A DNA stretch of 64,000 nucleotides from Cryptomeria japonica (GCF_030272615.1 NC_081414.1:238735233-238799232); one strand, 5' to 3'; counted from the first letter of the stretch, positions 20,291 to 32,839 are shown. Numbers and translations: made by a program. Notes: a model not told the origin generated them from the sequence alone.

Positions 20291-21430
20291 ATTGACATAG
20301 AGTAATTTTACAAGAATTTAAAATTCAATTGTTAACGCAATAAATTGAATAACATAGTCACATAATTCAACCGTATTATCATCAAATCATATAGAATACT
20401 CTCATTAATTTATAGCATTAAGGGTTATAATACTTATCTTAATCTTCAGTATGTGGAATGATCATTGTTACTCTAAGAATATTCTAGTGGCCCTGGGTCT
20501 TGTATGGCCATAGCACCCCAAGAGGAAACAAGTTCTTACATAGTATCCCACATACCTCATAGCATGAAAAACACAAAATCCCAAATTCCTCACAAAAAAA
20601 AATAAAATCACTCACCAGGACACTCCCAGGTCAATGTTATACCTCGAGTTGAACATGCATTGTGTACCCCTTTTCCAAATGCCCATAGCCCATCAAGTCA
20701 CCATTTTTACCTTCTTTCATTAGTGATCTTCATTCTCCCTTCCTAATTCCAACATAATTGACTTATGTAATATTTTAAGAGTTGATTTCCAAACCATCAT
20801 ACCTTTTTAAAAATGTTGGTTGTGGTGATTAGGCATATTCTTTGGTTGTGTTGCTCCTTGGAATCCATTTCTTTTAATCACATTCTTAGGGAGTGATATG
20901 ACATGTTGCTTATTGTTAGTGGCGATGGATACAAGTGTAATTTGTTTTTTGTCAAGCTTCTTGTTTTGTATCTCTCTCTAGGATTTAATAAATTTTTACC
21001 CCTCTTTTAGTTAAAAAATAATCATAATTATTTTTCTTTTTAAGAGAGTTGTTCTTAAATATTATTTAATAATATTTCTTTTAACCAAAGGATTATAATA
21101 TCCTTTATTTTTATCTCCTTGTTTTACTTCTAAAATGATTATTTCATAACATAATCTTCTTTGGAAAAAAAGTCACATAATAGTTAGCCATACCTCTTAT
21201 GTATTGTAGAAGTTTTATTGATAATATTCATGAATAAACAAATAAGGGATAAATATATCAAATCCAAGAAATGGGTTCTTTATGTTACAACATGACACAA
21301 AGTTGACACCCACAACAAAAACCAACATAAGAAAATAAGTGCCACATAGTGGCTAGTACTTGTCATTTAGATTTATAATAGTAATTATCTATGCTTTTTT
21401 TCAAACAATAGCAAATAGAAGAGATTAATA
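20291..21430. other. No recognisable feature
   Basis: AT-rich, with short A and T tracts. No protein motif, LTR edge or RNA gene was found. A slightly less AT-rich patch at 20450-20720 has no open frame of note. Confidence 0.35.
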
Positions 21431-21434
21431 ATTT

Positions 21435-21990
21435 TGTAACCCTAACTATAAATTTATCCTAACATTAATTAAGTTGTAATTGTATTTGAAACCTAACAGT
21501 AATACTAGTTGAATGCTAATTATAAATTTTAAGTAATACCTAACCTACTTTGAACCCTAGTCTTAAACCTTACCCTAACCCTATTCTAACTCTAATAAAA
21601 GTCTTGTCTCTAATGCCAATAATAACTCTAGTCATAATTGAATTGTATTCCTAACCTCTTTGAATCCTAACCATAATTTAACGCTAACCCTAAATAAATT
21701 TTTTTTCCTATAAGCATAATTGATCCTTAACCCTAACTCCAATTTAACTTTATACCTAACCCTTACTCTAATTAAATCCTTACCCTAACCATGCTTGAAC
21801 TATAACCATAATTTAACCCTAACTAAAAAACTTCTTTTATAAATTTAATTAAACACTAATTGAATCATAGTCCTAACACTAATTCAACCCTACTTTTAAT
21901 TAAACTCAACACTAAGCTTATTAAACATAAATGTAACCCTAATTCAATCCCAATTGAACCATAATCGTAATTCTAACTATAATTATAATT
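21435..21990. repeat. Degenerate interstitial telomere-like repeats
   Basis: Dense variants of the plant telomere repeat on the C-rich strand: CCCTAA, AACCCTA, CCTAACC, TTAACCCTAA and TAACGCTAACCCTAA occur dozens of times, spaced 6-20 bases apart with AT-rich filler. No long exact CCCTAAA array remains. This fits an old, expanded and mutated interstitial telomeric repeat; the repeat unit has drifted to forms such as CCCTAATTNAA. Confidence 0.6.
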
Positions 21991-22037
21991 GAGATATAAT
22001 TATAATGAATGTATTTGGTATTCTTTGTATTTTTTTG

Positions 22038-22058
22038 TATTATTCAATAATGGAATAT
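22038..22058. repeat. Left target-site duplication of LINE A
   Basis: The 21 bases TATTATTCAATAATGGAATA+T recur exactly at 27220-27240. This is the size expected of a LINE target-site duplication and brackets LINE A. Confidence 0.85.
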
Positions 22059-22316
22059 CAATAATGCTAGAGGGTATGGTTGATTCGAATTTTAAAAATA
22101 AGAGATTCTAGGATGTAGCCTGCGAATTTTCAGACTTAAAGACTGTCGACGGTGGAAGAAGAATCGAGGATGCAACTTGGAGGAGTTAACCTCCTGCACC
22201 CGATTTGAGATCTCTACCCCATCCACTTGTATTTTTTCGAGTCCTTTTGGTTTTAATGCTTTGAGACAATAGTTAAAACTAACTGCACCGCACCTCGTGC
22301 GACCCAATCCTGGTTC

Positions 22317-23968
22317 TTGACGGAGCCAAAGTCAGATGGAGGAGCCATTAATGGCCCAAAATCTGCCACTCACACAACCACAACCCTAAAAAAACCTTTG
22401 CGGAGACCGTCGCCCCACCTGCGAATGGAGTCCACCCATCGGCACAATTCCTTAAAGCTCCTGACGGTGAAGGATCCAGTAAGGAAGGTAAGTGCCCTCA
22501 CATTACCTCAGACTCCTTCTGCATTTCACTGAATAATGAGATGTTGAATGAAATTGCTTCATAAAAACTTAGGTTATCTGACACTGCTATTTTGTTTGCT
22601 TGTGTGGACATCCAAAAATGTCCGCCTAGGAAGTTCTTAGATGATTGGTTTAACAATCTTTGGAACCAAAAACTAGGGCTTAAAATATCGTTCTGCAGGC
22701 AAATTAAGAAAGGTCTCTATCTTATTTTTTTTAACTCGCATGAAGCCCAACTGGAAGCCCTCAAATGCCAATGCTGGACGGTTGGAAATACATCCTTTCA
22801 AGCCCTAGCCTGGTCTCTAGAGGCAATCAATGAAGAAGTTCTCGCACTTTTCTCCCCTAGATGGGTCATCCTTAAAGATGTCCCTCCCTTTTTGTGGTGA
22901 TTTCTTCCCCAGCTAATGGAACCATTTAGCAAAACAATTAGGGTTGATGAGACTACCCATCTGGTGCCCAACCTAGATGCAAGAATGCTCATATCTATTA
23001 AGCCTAGAATTGATATCCCCCCATGCTTAAACCTAAATATTAATGGAGAAAATTTCCTCTGCCCTATTGAGATGCATGGAGGTTTGAACACCTGCCTTCT
23101 TGGCAAAAAGGAAGGGCATATTCGTAAAAACTATCCAATCATCAATCGTAGAAAATAAAAGAATGACTCACCCAATACCTTGAAAAACCCTAAAATCAAT
23201 AATGACCTAAAATCGACTCCCCTGCACCCGGTCCCAAGCCCAATGAATTAAACCCGATGCATGTTGATCTCACGCCTTTGGTCCCTGAACCCCTCATTTC
23301 CATCCCCTCAAAACCTCCCGAAGGATCATCTTTTGATTGCTTTCAAGTGGTTACCTCAAGAAAGCAAAGACGAACCCACCAAAATTCCCTAAACCGATCT
23401 AATGTCTCAAGTATAGATAAATTGGCCATTACTGGCAATCCCCCTCTTGAAATTAAAGACCTACCATCCACTTTGCAAAACCTGACTAATTCTCTGGTTA
23501 AAAAAATGGTTAAAAAATTGGAAAAACCTAATTGTGGTGCTGATGATGCTAGCATCAATGATAATACTGCAAAAATGGTACTCAGATCTTGAACACCCAA
23601 GCAAACGACACCATTTTCATTTGCAGACATTACCTCTGATGTTAGCACCACCAACCCCTCGATAGGCTCCCAGGTTAATGAAATTGATGATAATCATGTG
23701 ATAGAAGTTATCTTTTCCAGCAAGGGTTTAGATGACATTAGCTCTAGCATGATGCTCCATGGTTTTCCAAGCTCCCAGTTGTCTGGGTCCGACATAGGAG
23801 GAAATGCAGTTGTTATAAGTGAGCCATCTGAGATTAGTGAAGATGACAAGGACCTTATGAAAGGATCCTCCATGAATAAAAATAAAGGTAGACCTATGGG
23901 ATCTAAGAACAAGAAAAAAATTGGAGATCAACACGATCTCCCTACCAGCCTTGTAAAAACCCCCTTCT
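22317..23968 (+). pseudogene. LINE A ORF1: DUF4283-like domain, zinc knuckle, AT-hook
   Basis: Pieces in order: a basic Pro/Thr-rich N-terminus (22317-22532); a DUF4283-like fold (22592-22900) with FCRQIKKGLYLIFF and ALAWSLEAINEE; a zinc-knuckle remnant near 23085 reading CLLGKKEGHIRKNYP, in which the second and last Cys of CX2CX4HX4C have become Gly and Tyr; a charged linker (23257-23592); and a C-terminal stretch (23698-23970) with GRPMGSKNKKK, an AT-hook. This protein would bind the LINE RNA in the ribonucleoprotein. At least three stops or frame shifts interrupt it. Confidence 0.75.
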
Positions 23969-23969
23969 A

Positions 23970-24760
23970 ATGAAGTACATATCATGGAACATTAGAGGCC
24001 TTGAGTCGCCTGACAGGAAGTTTGTTATCAAAAGGTTTCTAGACTCCCTTGAAAACTTAGATTTCCTGATGCTTCAAGAACTTAAAGCCATTGGTTTCTC
24101 TCTTGATAGTGCTCTTGACGTCATTTGGAAAGATGCAATTACACCGAGCACCCAAGAGGTAAGGGAGGAGTTGGCCTTCTTCTAGCCCTTAAATGGGCGA
24201 ACTACCTTAGGAATAAGGGAACTTCCCCATGTAATCGGGTAGCCTGAGTTACATTAGATATTAGAGGATCTTGCTTTGGCATATGCTCCATATATGCACC
24301 TAATGACTATAAGAAAAGATTGTCCCTCTGGACTTGGATGACATCCCTCCCAAATATCCCCTGGGTCATGGCCAGAGACTTTAACATGACTGAACACCAG
24401 GATGACAAGGCTAGGAGCCTTCCCTTTGAATGGAAAACTCCAAAATAATGTCACTAGGATAGGCTTAAGCATAAAGTCCAGCTATTTGACACCCTAGAAG
24501 GCACCAAAGTTGATGCCCATAACCTTTGGTATACTTGGTGCAACTTTCGACAAGGAACTAACCGGATCTACTCGAGACTTGACAGGTTTTATGTTAATAA
24601 TAACTTCTTTTCTTTTTCCCCCAATCACCTTGGGAACGTGGTGGTTGTCCTTCCAGTAACCCTTTCTGACCATTTTCCTATCCTGGCCATCATTAACACT
24701 AGGAAATCCATCACTAATAACTATCCTCGCAGTAAGAAATTTTTCCTCAAAACCTCCTTG
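23970..24760 (+). pseudogene. LINE A ORF2, APE-type endonuclease domain
   Basis: Begins MKYISWNIRGLESPDRK, the conserved N-terminus of plant LINE endonucleases (Asn in WNIRG), with MLQELKA carrying the catalytic Glu. A frame shift near 24165 leads to SIYAPNDYKKR, then MARDFNMTE (consensus GDFN; Gly replaced by Arg) and, at about 24665, SDHFPIL with the catalytic His. The domain nicks target DNA to prime reverse transcription, which explains the long target duplication. Stops at about 24183, 24249 and 24446. Confidence 0.82.
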
Positions 24761-24994
24761 CTACAAGACAAGGAAGTCCTTAATGCCATCAGAATAGTTA
24801 GTATCTTCAACTTGCAACCTCAGCTTCCTCAATCCCACGTTCTTAGATGGAAGAGAAACATTTCCTCCTAGAAGAAGATATTTCAAACCATTGGCTGGAA
24901 GAAAGCCAAGGACTTTAGATCCCGAGAGAAATCCCTTACACATTAGCTCCACTCTCTGGAACAAGAAATACAAATTCATCCCTCCTCCCCTACC

Positions 24995-27218
24995 TTGGCT
25001 AAGCAGGTCTCTGAAGCTAGGGACATCCTCAGCAAACATCAACAAATCAAAATCAAAGGGGCTTTCATCAGAGCCTGCACTCACTGGCTTAAGTATGGAG
25101 ATAAAGGCTCCAAACTTTTCTTTAATCTTCTAAAGCAAAAACAAACCAAAGAGAAAATTGACAGAATAAATGTAGAAGATAAGGAGCTCTTGAATATCAA
25201 TGACATCAAAGATTCCTTTGAAATGTTTTACAAAACCCTGTTTACCTCTGACGATAATGAAGCCTTGAAAGATGCTCAAAGTAAATGTAGCTCCATTATC
25301 CCAAAACAAATCTCTGAGAATGAAGCCCTCCTCCTTAAAGCTAGGATCTCCAAGCAAGAAATTGCTAATGCCATTAAGGCACTCAAGGATGATAAGGCCC
25401 TAGGCCCTGACGACCTTCCTGCTGAATTCTACAAAGTCAATATTGAGTGGATCACTAATGATCTCTATGATATCTATAATGAAGCACTGGATACTGGCAC
25501 CCTAGGGGAGTCCATCAATATGGGTATTGTTAAACTTATCCCAAAAGAAGGGGACGGAGCCCTTATTAAAAACTAGAGGCCAATTACCCTCCTCAACATC
25601 TCCTACAAAATCTTAGCCAAAGCCTTAGCCTCTCACCTTGAGAAGATCCTCCCCAAATTCATTTTCTCTACCCAGACGGGGTTCATTAAAGGTAGGTACA
25701 TATTGGAGAACCTTGTGACCAGCTGGGAATCCATGGAATGGGCCAAAACCTTGAACCAGGACTCAGCCATGTTCCTTGTCGACTTTGAAAAATCCTATGA
25801 CTGGGTGGAATGGGGCTTCATCCTCATGATGCTCCAAGCCTCTGGCTTCCCTAGTGAATTTTGTGATTATGTTCAAATCCTCCTCAACGATGCATCTGCC
25901 TTGATCGAAGTTAATGGGTCTCTCTCCTAGCCTATTCCCCTCTCTAGATCAATTAGGCAGGGTTGCCCCCTTTTCCCTGCTCTGTTTGTCATAGCATCGG
26001 ATGCCCTGTACTATCTCCTAAGAGATGACACCCTATCCCACAAGGTGAATGGCATCAAGATGCCAAACAACTCTGAGTTAATCAACATACAGTTTACTGA
26101 TGACACCTCATTATTCTTGGAGCTCTTTAGGCATAATATCGGTTCCCTCAATCAAAAACTTGACACCTTAAGTAGAGTGTCAGGTGCCCAGATTTCCAGC
26201 TCCAAATCCATTCTACTTGGATGGAAAGATGAGACTCCGAACTGGCTTCAACAGTTTGGTTATTCTTGGGGAGGAACTAACAAAATAGTTAGGTACTTAG
26301 GTATCCCATTCTTTGTCTCCCCATCTTTGAGAGACATGTGGAGCTGGGTCAAAGAGAAAATAGATAGGAAGTTAAATAAATGGGACAATAATGTCCTATC
26401 CCTAGCCGACAGGATTCAAGTTTGCCAGAAAATCCTCTCCTCCTATAGTATTTACTATTCCTCTGTCTGGATGTTCAACAATTATTAAGTTTTTGAAATC
26501 CAAAAGGCTATCAGACATTTCCTTTGGTCAGATGGCAAGGGCAAGAGGAAAGGTCATGTAGTCAAATGGGTCTGGTGCCACCTAGACAAAAAACTTGGTG
26601 GGTTGGGCCTTAAGGATCTTAGACTGCAGGGAATAGCCCTTGCGACCAAATGGATATTCTACTCACTTGAAGGTCATGAACCTTGGAAGATTCTCATCAG
26701 GAACAATACACAAAATGGTGTCCCCAACACTGCCAAAACCTAGAAAACCCTCCCACTCAGTGATCTGATTGTAGGCAATTTCTCTGTGTCTGTCCAAGGT
26801 ACTTGGGTGTTTAAATATATTTGGAAAGCCTGGGAGAATGTGCATAGGATTATTGTCAACTCTAACATCGATTGTGATGCTACCCTCCATGGTGAAAGGT
26901 CAATATGGTGGAACCTTTATCACAACTCGAAACCCCTTGACTTAACCCAAGGATGCTTTGCTAAGTATTGGCATAATAAAGGTGTCAAATACCTTATGGA
27001 CATATTAGAACATGACAATCTTATCATCTAGGAAACTCTTAGCAATAAATATGATCTCCCTACCTCCCATAAGAGAACCTACAACATGATTAGGCTGGCA
27101 TGTACCCCTCTTCATCTTCCTAGAAACATGCATGTAGATGCTCATAGGTACCTTACCTTCCTTTGGAAAGATGGCTCCAAACTCCCAAAGATCAAGGCCA
27201 AGTCTATTTATACCCTGC
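24995..27218 (+). pseudogene. LINE A ORF2, reverse transcriptase and partial zf-RVT
   Basis: The frame 24995-25576 covers the RT N-terminus (THWLKYGDKGSKLFFN; ALKDDKALGPDDLPAEFY). After a TAG it continues RPITLLNISYKILAKALA, TQTGFIKGRY, MFLVDFEKSYDWVEW (Asp of motif A kept) up to a TAG at 25928, then SIRQGCPLFPALF, and IQFTDDTSLFLE near 26095, where the catalytic loop FADD has become FTDD while both aspartates remain. RYLGIPFFVSP follows. Another TAA (26486) and TAGs (about 26741, 27029) precede the truncated zf-RVT. The enzyme cannot be made. Expected residues at the five stops are Trp or Gln by comparison with relatives. Confidence 0.88.
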
Positions 27219-27219
27219 T

Positions 27220-27240
27220 TATTATTCAATAATGGAATAT
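27220..27240. repeat. Right target-site duplication of LINE A
   Basis: Exact copy of 22038-22058. It follows the truncated ORF2 directly, with no poly(A) between. Confidence 0.85.
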
Positions 27241-27667
27241 TAAATATATTTTTTATTATTCAATTAATATTAGTCCTTCACTCATGATTTTCACTTAATT
27301 TAAAGAAAACTTATTTGTCATGGTAGTTACCTTGTAACATATATCAAATAAAAAAAGTTTAGATTTATAGGCCTAAATAGTATTAGCCTAATGACAAGTA
27401 CTAATAACTATTATAAGTTGTAGGAAATGGATTGAGGTATTAACATCAATATCAAATTTGATATATCAATGAACAATTAATATTGATATCATAATATGTT
27501 TATGAATTCATTTTTAAAGGAATTCAATTGAACTGATATAATAATATTTATGACATGTTGATATAAAAATTGATTTAATGTATTGAATGCAATATTGATG
27601 TCAATTGATATCAATATCATTCAAATGTTTATATTTGTGTGCGTAGATGCATACATACATATTAATG

Positions 27668-28176
27668 TGTTAGAAATTAGCATCTTAGATACTAATCATT
27701 ATAAACAAGGTTATAAACTAAATGAAATGAGAAACATGCATGCATAAATGTACACATTACACAAGATATACATGGGGTAAAAAACCCCATAAAGCATCAT
27801 TTAATTAAAACACTTACAAATATAGTCTATCATAAAATAGACATTAACTTGGGGATACTCCTCCAATACTTCCACATGGCCAACAATACCTCTTGTGCAT
27901 ATGTGATACAACTCACCATAGAAGCTCCAAATTCATACAACTCTCAAATGAGAGAGAACCTCCTTAAATATAGGAGGAAGGGTGGCTTCACTAGTCACAC
28001 CTTTTGAATAACCCCCACTCATAAATAATTAATAATCTAATAATTATTAGATTATAATTTTCTCAAATGGGATATGCTTTTAAAGCATATAATATATAAT
28101 GTTTTATAACCTTATATTAGAATATTGTATATAAATGTTATAAGGATGTGATCCCTAATAAAATTATGTTCTAACA
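27668..28176 (-). repeat. 509-bp copia-type LTR
   Basis: Termini are an inverted TGTTAGAA...TTCTAACA. On the minus strand it starts TGTTAGAACATAA at 28176 directly after a polypurine-like AAGAAGGAG (complement of 28177-28185), so it is a 3' LTR or solo LTR of a minus-strand element. A TATA-type sequence (CCTATATTTAAG) lies on the complement of 27963-27974. A perfect 24-bp palindrome (centre ATAATTAT, 28032-28055) lies in U3. Just inside on the upper side are GAGGGGG-type purine tracts near 28820 and 28930, perhaps from related copies. Confidence 0.65.
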
Positions 28177-29202
28177 CTCCTTCTTAATGTTAATAGGGGA
28201 TCGCATGTCAATTTTCATAAAAGAAAAAATAAAGTGCCCCAGTAATGTAGGTCTTCTTTGACAATGATAAACAAGGACAAAAATATATGCCAACATGAAG
28301 ATCATGCATTCCAGACTATATGAAAGTCATCTTGTCATAATTTATAATCCCAGTGTTTTAAAAATGATGCTATGGGGTCTTAAAAATTATATTGGAGCTG
28401 CGGTCTCGTCAAATTAGCCTCTCCCTAGGTTCATTACATAGTGCCCGTAGGACTTAATACAATGCTTTTAGAAGTGGAAGATTTACAAGGAGAAGAATTT
28501 ACAAATGTCATAGGACTTAATACAATGAGAAGAATTTACAAATGCCCATAGGACTTAATACAATGCTTTTACAAGTGAAAGATTTACAAGGAGAAGAATT
28601 TACAAATGCCCATAGGACCTAAGCACAAATGTGCCTATAGGACTTACTAATACATACTTGCAATAATTAAAACAAAAAAGGACTTACATATGCCTATCTG
28701 TAGGCTTAAAGGACTTAGTAATGCCTATATAGGTCTTGTTTCATACCTATTAGGACATATGCCTACCCGTAGGATTTAAAACTAGGATTTAGCCACTAGG
28801 TGGTGTTATTGCATGCACACTCCCCCTCAATGGCATCACCTAAGGCCAAGCATTATTTGAATTTGGAGCATACAATGCCTAAAGGTCTTATGCCTATTAT
28901 GTCTCACATCTAGGATTTAGCAACTAGGTGGTATCATGTACACCCCCCCTTAATGGCATCACCTAAAAGCCAATCACTGCATAGAGGATTTCAAAGTGAT
29001 GGCTAAAATTATAATTTATAGCATGTGCCCATGATATTCAAGGTGTCTTATTATGGAATTATTTCATTGAGTGAGGTGCCCATGATCTTCAAAGTGTCTT
29101 TATTATGAAATAATTTCACTTGAGTGATGTGCCCATAATCTTCAAAGTTCAATTTGAACTTCAAAAATGATATTATTTGAAAAGAGTAAAATAACTTCAA
29201 GT
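28177..29202. repeat. Short-motif repeat field (CATAGGACTTAATACAATG family)
   Basis: The string TAGGACTTAATACAATG occurs at about 28447, 28510 and 28551, joined by TTTACAAGGAGAAGAATTTACAAATG units, and shorter forms (TATAGGACTTA, CCGTAGGA) continue to about 28770. GGCATCACCTAA with flanking ACTAGGTGGT occurs twice (about 28790-28850 and 28925-28970), and GTGCCCATGATCTTCAAAGTGTC three times around 29025-29145. No coding signal. Probably the untranslated region of the element whose LTR lies at 27668. Confidence 0.5.
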
Positions 29203-30913
29203 AATATGGTACTTTTACATGTATCCAAATTGAACTCTTCCATAAATCTTCAAGGTCATATTGATTCTTTAGGAGCTACACTTATATTTTGCCCATTTGA
29301 TTCAAAGACAGATACAAGATAGTCTTCTTATTAAAGTATTGCATCATCCATGGAATAACACTTGCACCATATATTTTAAAGGCATAACCTCGCCATAAAA
29401 GAAATAATATAGTTAGTAACATAGTAATCAATTAAACTTGATTTTTTGTGCAAATAATGAACATAATATTATGCATTTGTCATTTGCCAAAGATCATATA
29501 ATATTCCTCATAAATGTAAAATATAGTCCAATAATTTGTAGCAAGGAGATCAAAATATAATTTTATGAGAATACACATGAATAATTAGGTTTTTGTTTAA
29601 AATACAAAATAGTCATGCTACTACATGTAGTAATGATCCAAAAACAAATTAGGCAACGGGTGAGCTATCCTTTCTAGGTTTTCTCCCCAGATAGTTTATA
29701 AGGGCGATAGTAACCCATTATAATGAAAAATATAGCTTATACATTTCATAAAAAAATATTATAAGATGTCTTTCATAAGGAAATTATGATGTATCAACAC
29801 TTATAATGGATGGTCTAGGAAAGTATAAATCTACATAATCTCTTATAACATTATGAAAAAACAACCCCCTTAAGAATATTAGATTCATATATACATAATC
29901 TTACACTAATCATCTACAATGTCCACTTCCTATAAAGTACTTGACAACGTGAAATAATGAAACATCTCATAGAGTACACGTGGTTACTCATGATACAATC
30001 ACATTAAATCATAAGTAATTGGTCATCATTTGGATCCTGATTGTGAGGATATTGTACATATAAGTTATATGAAATGATACATTATATAAAATATGTTGGG
30101 ATAAATGTAGAAATGAAAGTTATGAATGATTTCCACACTTGTAAGTTACAAACAACAATTTGACAAAAGATATGAGTACCAAAAACATTATTCTCTTTCT
30201 AGAAGGAGGCATGATTATATCAATATCATATTTATTCGGGACAAAAGAAGTTAGAGCTCCAATATCTCATATCTTTGGTAAAGGAAGTATAGTGGGCCTA
30301 AGAAAAAAAATATCTAAATTTTATATGCCTTATAACTTAGCTTGGTCTAAAAAAAATATGTATAATTTTAAGGTTTTGATTTTGATCATACGTATGAGCT
30401 TTGTAAACCAAATAATGGTTATTTATTTGGAACCATCACAAATTGATGAGACTTTCAAATGTTTAAAATACATCTAGAATACTTTATAAAAATACATTGT
30501 CACTACTCTTTTTTAATAACAATCTAAAAGATAAATATTAAATCTACTGGACTAAATTATAAGAACCAAGATGAAAGCTATTGTAAATAATAAGCATAGT
30601 TTGAAATTCACAATTTGAATTGCCCTTCTTTAGCATTACTATGAGGAGACAACATTCTCTTAAAAACAATGAACTCATTTTAAATGTAGAAGTAGTGGAA
30701 GAGCACATTGGAAAATCATAGGTACCATCGTCACATGAAAAAAGAGGAGTCACTAAATGTTATATAAATGTTATAAGGATTTGATTCCTAGTATCAATAT
30801 TGCATTCAAATTTGACATAGATTAAATAAGCTTTTATATCAAAATCATAAATAATTTGACATGGGTTCAATTAAATTGCTTTAAAGAATAATTCATAAAT
30901 AAATAATAATATC
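29203..30913. repeat. Tandem duplication, unit 1 (1711 bp)
   Basis: Begins AATATGGTACTTTTACATG and is repeated directly as unit 2. It contains an open frame of 105 codons (30160-30477, +) starting MTKDMSTKNIILFLEGG, which is shared with unit 2 but has no recognisable domain. It lacks two stretches (about 60 and 135 bp) present in unit 2. Confidence 0.8.
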
Positions 30914-32839
30914 AATATGGTACTTTTACATGTATCCAAATGGAACTCTTCCATAAATCTTCAAGGTCATATTGATTCTTCAGGAGCTACACTTATATTT
31001 TGCCCATTTGATTCAAAGACGGATACAAGATAGTCTTCTTATTAAAGTATTGCATCATCCATGTAATAACACTTGCACCATATATTTTGAAGGCATAACC
31101 TCCCATAAAAGAAACAATATAGTTAGTAACATAGTAATCAATTAAACTTGATTTTTGGTGCAAATAATCAACATAATATTATGCATTTGTCATTTGCCAA
31201 AGATCATATAATATTCCTCATAAATGTAAAATATAGTCCAATAATTTGTAGCAATGAGATCAAAATATAATTTTATGAGAATAAACATGAATAATTAGTT
31301 TTTTGTTTAAAATACAAAATAGTCATGCTACTACATATAGTAATGATCCAAAAACAAATTAGGCAATGCATGAGCTATCCTTTCTAGGTTTTCTCCCCAT
31401 ACAGTTTATAAGGGTGATAGCCACTCATTATAATGAACAATATAGCTTATACATTTCATTAAAAAATATTATAAGACATCTTTAGTAAGGAAATTGTGAT
31501 GTATCAACACTTATAATGGATGGTCTAGGAAAGTACAAATCTACATAATCTCTTATAACATTATGAAAAAACAACCCCCTTAAGAATATTAGATTCATAT
31601 ATACATAATCTTACACTAATCATCTACAATGTGCACTTTGTACATTGATCACTTTTAATGATAAGATTATTTATATCTGAAGTGTGTAAGTTGGTGGATT
31701 CCTATAAAGTACTTGACAACATGAAATAATGAAACATCTCATAAAGTACATGTGGTTACTCATGATACAATCACATTAAATCATAAGTAATTGGTCATCA
31801 TTTGGATCCTCATTGTGAGGATATTGAACATATAAGCTATATGAAATGATACATTATATAGCATATGTTGGGATAAATGTAGAAATGAAAGTTATGAATG
31901 CTTTCCACATTTGTAAGTTACAAACAACAATTTGACAAGAGATATGAGTACCAAAAACATTATTCTCTTTCTAGGAGGCATGATTATATCAATATCATAT
32001 TTATTTGGGACAAAAGAAGTTAGATCTCCAATATCTCATATCTTTGGTAAAGGAAGTATAGTGGGCCTAAGAAAAAAAATATCTAAATTTTATATGCCTT
32101 ATAACTTAGCTTGGTCTAAAAAAATATGTATAATTTTAAGGTTTTGATTTTGATCATACATATGAGCTTTGTAAACCAAATAATGATTATTTATTTGGAA
32201 CCATCACAAATTGATGAGACTTTCAAATGTTTAAAATACATCTAGAATACTTTATAAAAATACATTGTCACTACTTTTTTTTAATAGTAATCTAAAAGAT
32301 AAATATTAAATCTAGTGGACTAAATTATAAGAACCAATATTAAAGCTATTGTAAATAATAAGCATAGTTTGAAATTCACAATTTGAATTGCCTATTTTAT
32401 AATTTTATAAATCAACCCATTTGAATTCACAATCATTTTTTTTCAATCTTCCTAATTGATTGATTTCCTACCAAGGATTAAACAATAAAGATGAACTTCT
32501 AGGAAAATATATGTAAGGATGGGTTTACATGCCCTTCTTTAGCATTACTATGAGGAGACAAAATTGTCTAAAAAAGCAAACGAACTCATTTTAAATGTAG
32601 AAGTAGTGGAAGAGCACATTGGAAAATCATAGCTACCACCGTCACATGAAAAAAGAGGAGTCACTAAATGTTATATAAATGTATATAAATGTTATAAGGA
32701 TGTGATTCTTAGTATCAATATTGCATTCAAATTTGACATTGATTAAATAAGTTTTTATGTCAAAATCATAAATAATTGGACATGGATTCAATTAAATTGC
32801 TTTAAAGAATAATTCATAAATAAATGATAATATCAATAT
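30914..32839. repeat. Tandem duplication, unit 2 (1926 bp)
   Basis: Starts at 30914 with the same AATATGGTACTTTTACATG and ends at TATCAATAT (32839), after which similarity stops. It carries two stretches absent from unit 1: about 31632-31695 and about 32392-32530. At the second the unit-1 breakpoint has a TGCC microhomology, so unit 1 probably lost it. The shared frame is shorter here (31932-32147) after a 3-bp loss and a one-base shift. Confidence 0.8.

Larger units (their letters stand above)
22059..27219 (+). mobile_element. LINE A: near full-length, 3'-truncated, dead LINE retrotransposon
   Basis: Bounded by a perfect 21-bp direct repeat (22038-22058, 27220-27240). It contains a short leader, an ORF1 region (about 22317-23960) and an ORF2 region (about 23970-27218) with APE endonuclease and reverse transcriptase. 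It ends inside the zf-RVT domain (ending KAKSIYTLL) with no 3' UTR or poly(A), so the 3' end of the RNA was not copied. The related LINE at 6945-8770 shows what is missing: the rest of zf-RVT and a C-terminal tail. Many stops are TAG or TAA in place of Trp or Gln. Confidence 0.88.

Noticed and set aside
28440-28640. CRISPR-like array
   Set aside because: The repeats (CATAGGACTTAATACAATG) are unevenly spaced, the spacers are themselves repeated, and the sequence is plant nuclear DNA.
29203-32839. The 1.7-kb tandem units as a pair of LTRs
   Set aside because: The units abut with no internal region, and neither has TG...CA ends, a primer site or a polypurine tract.
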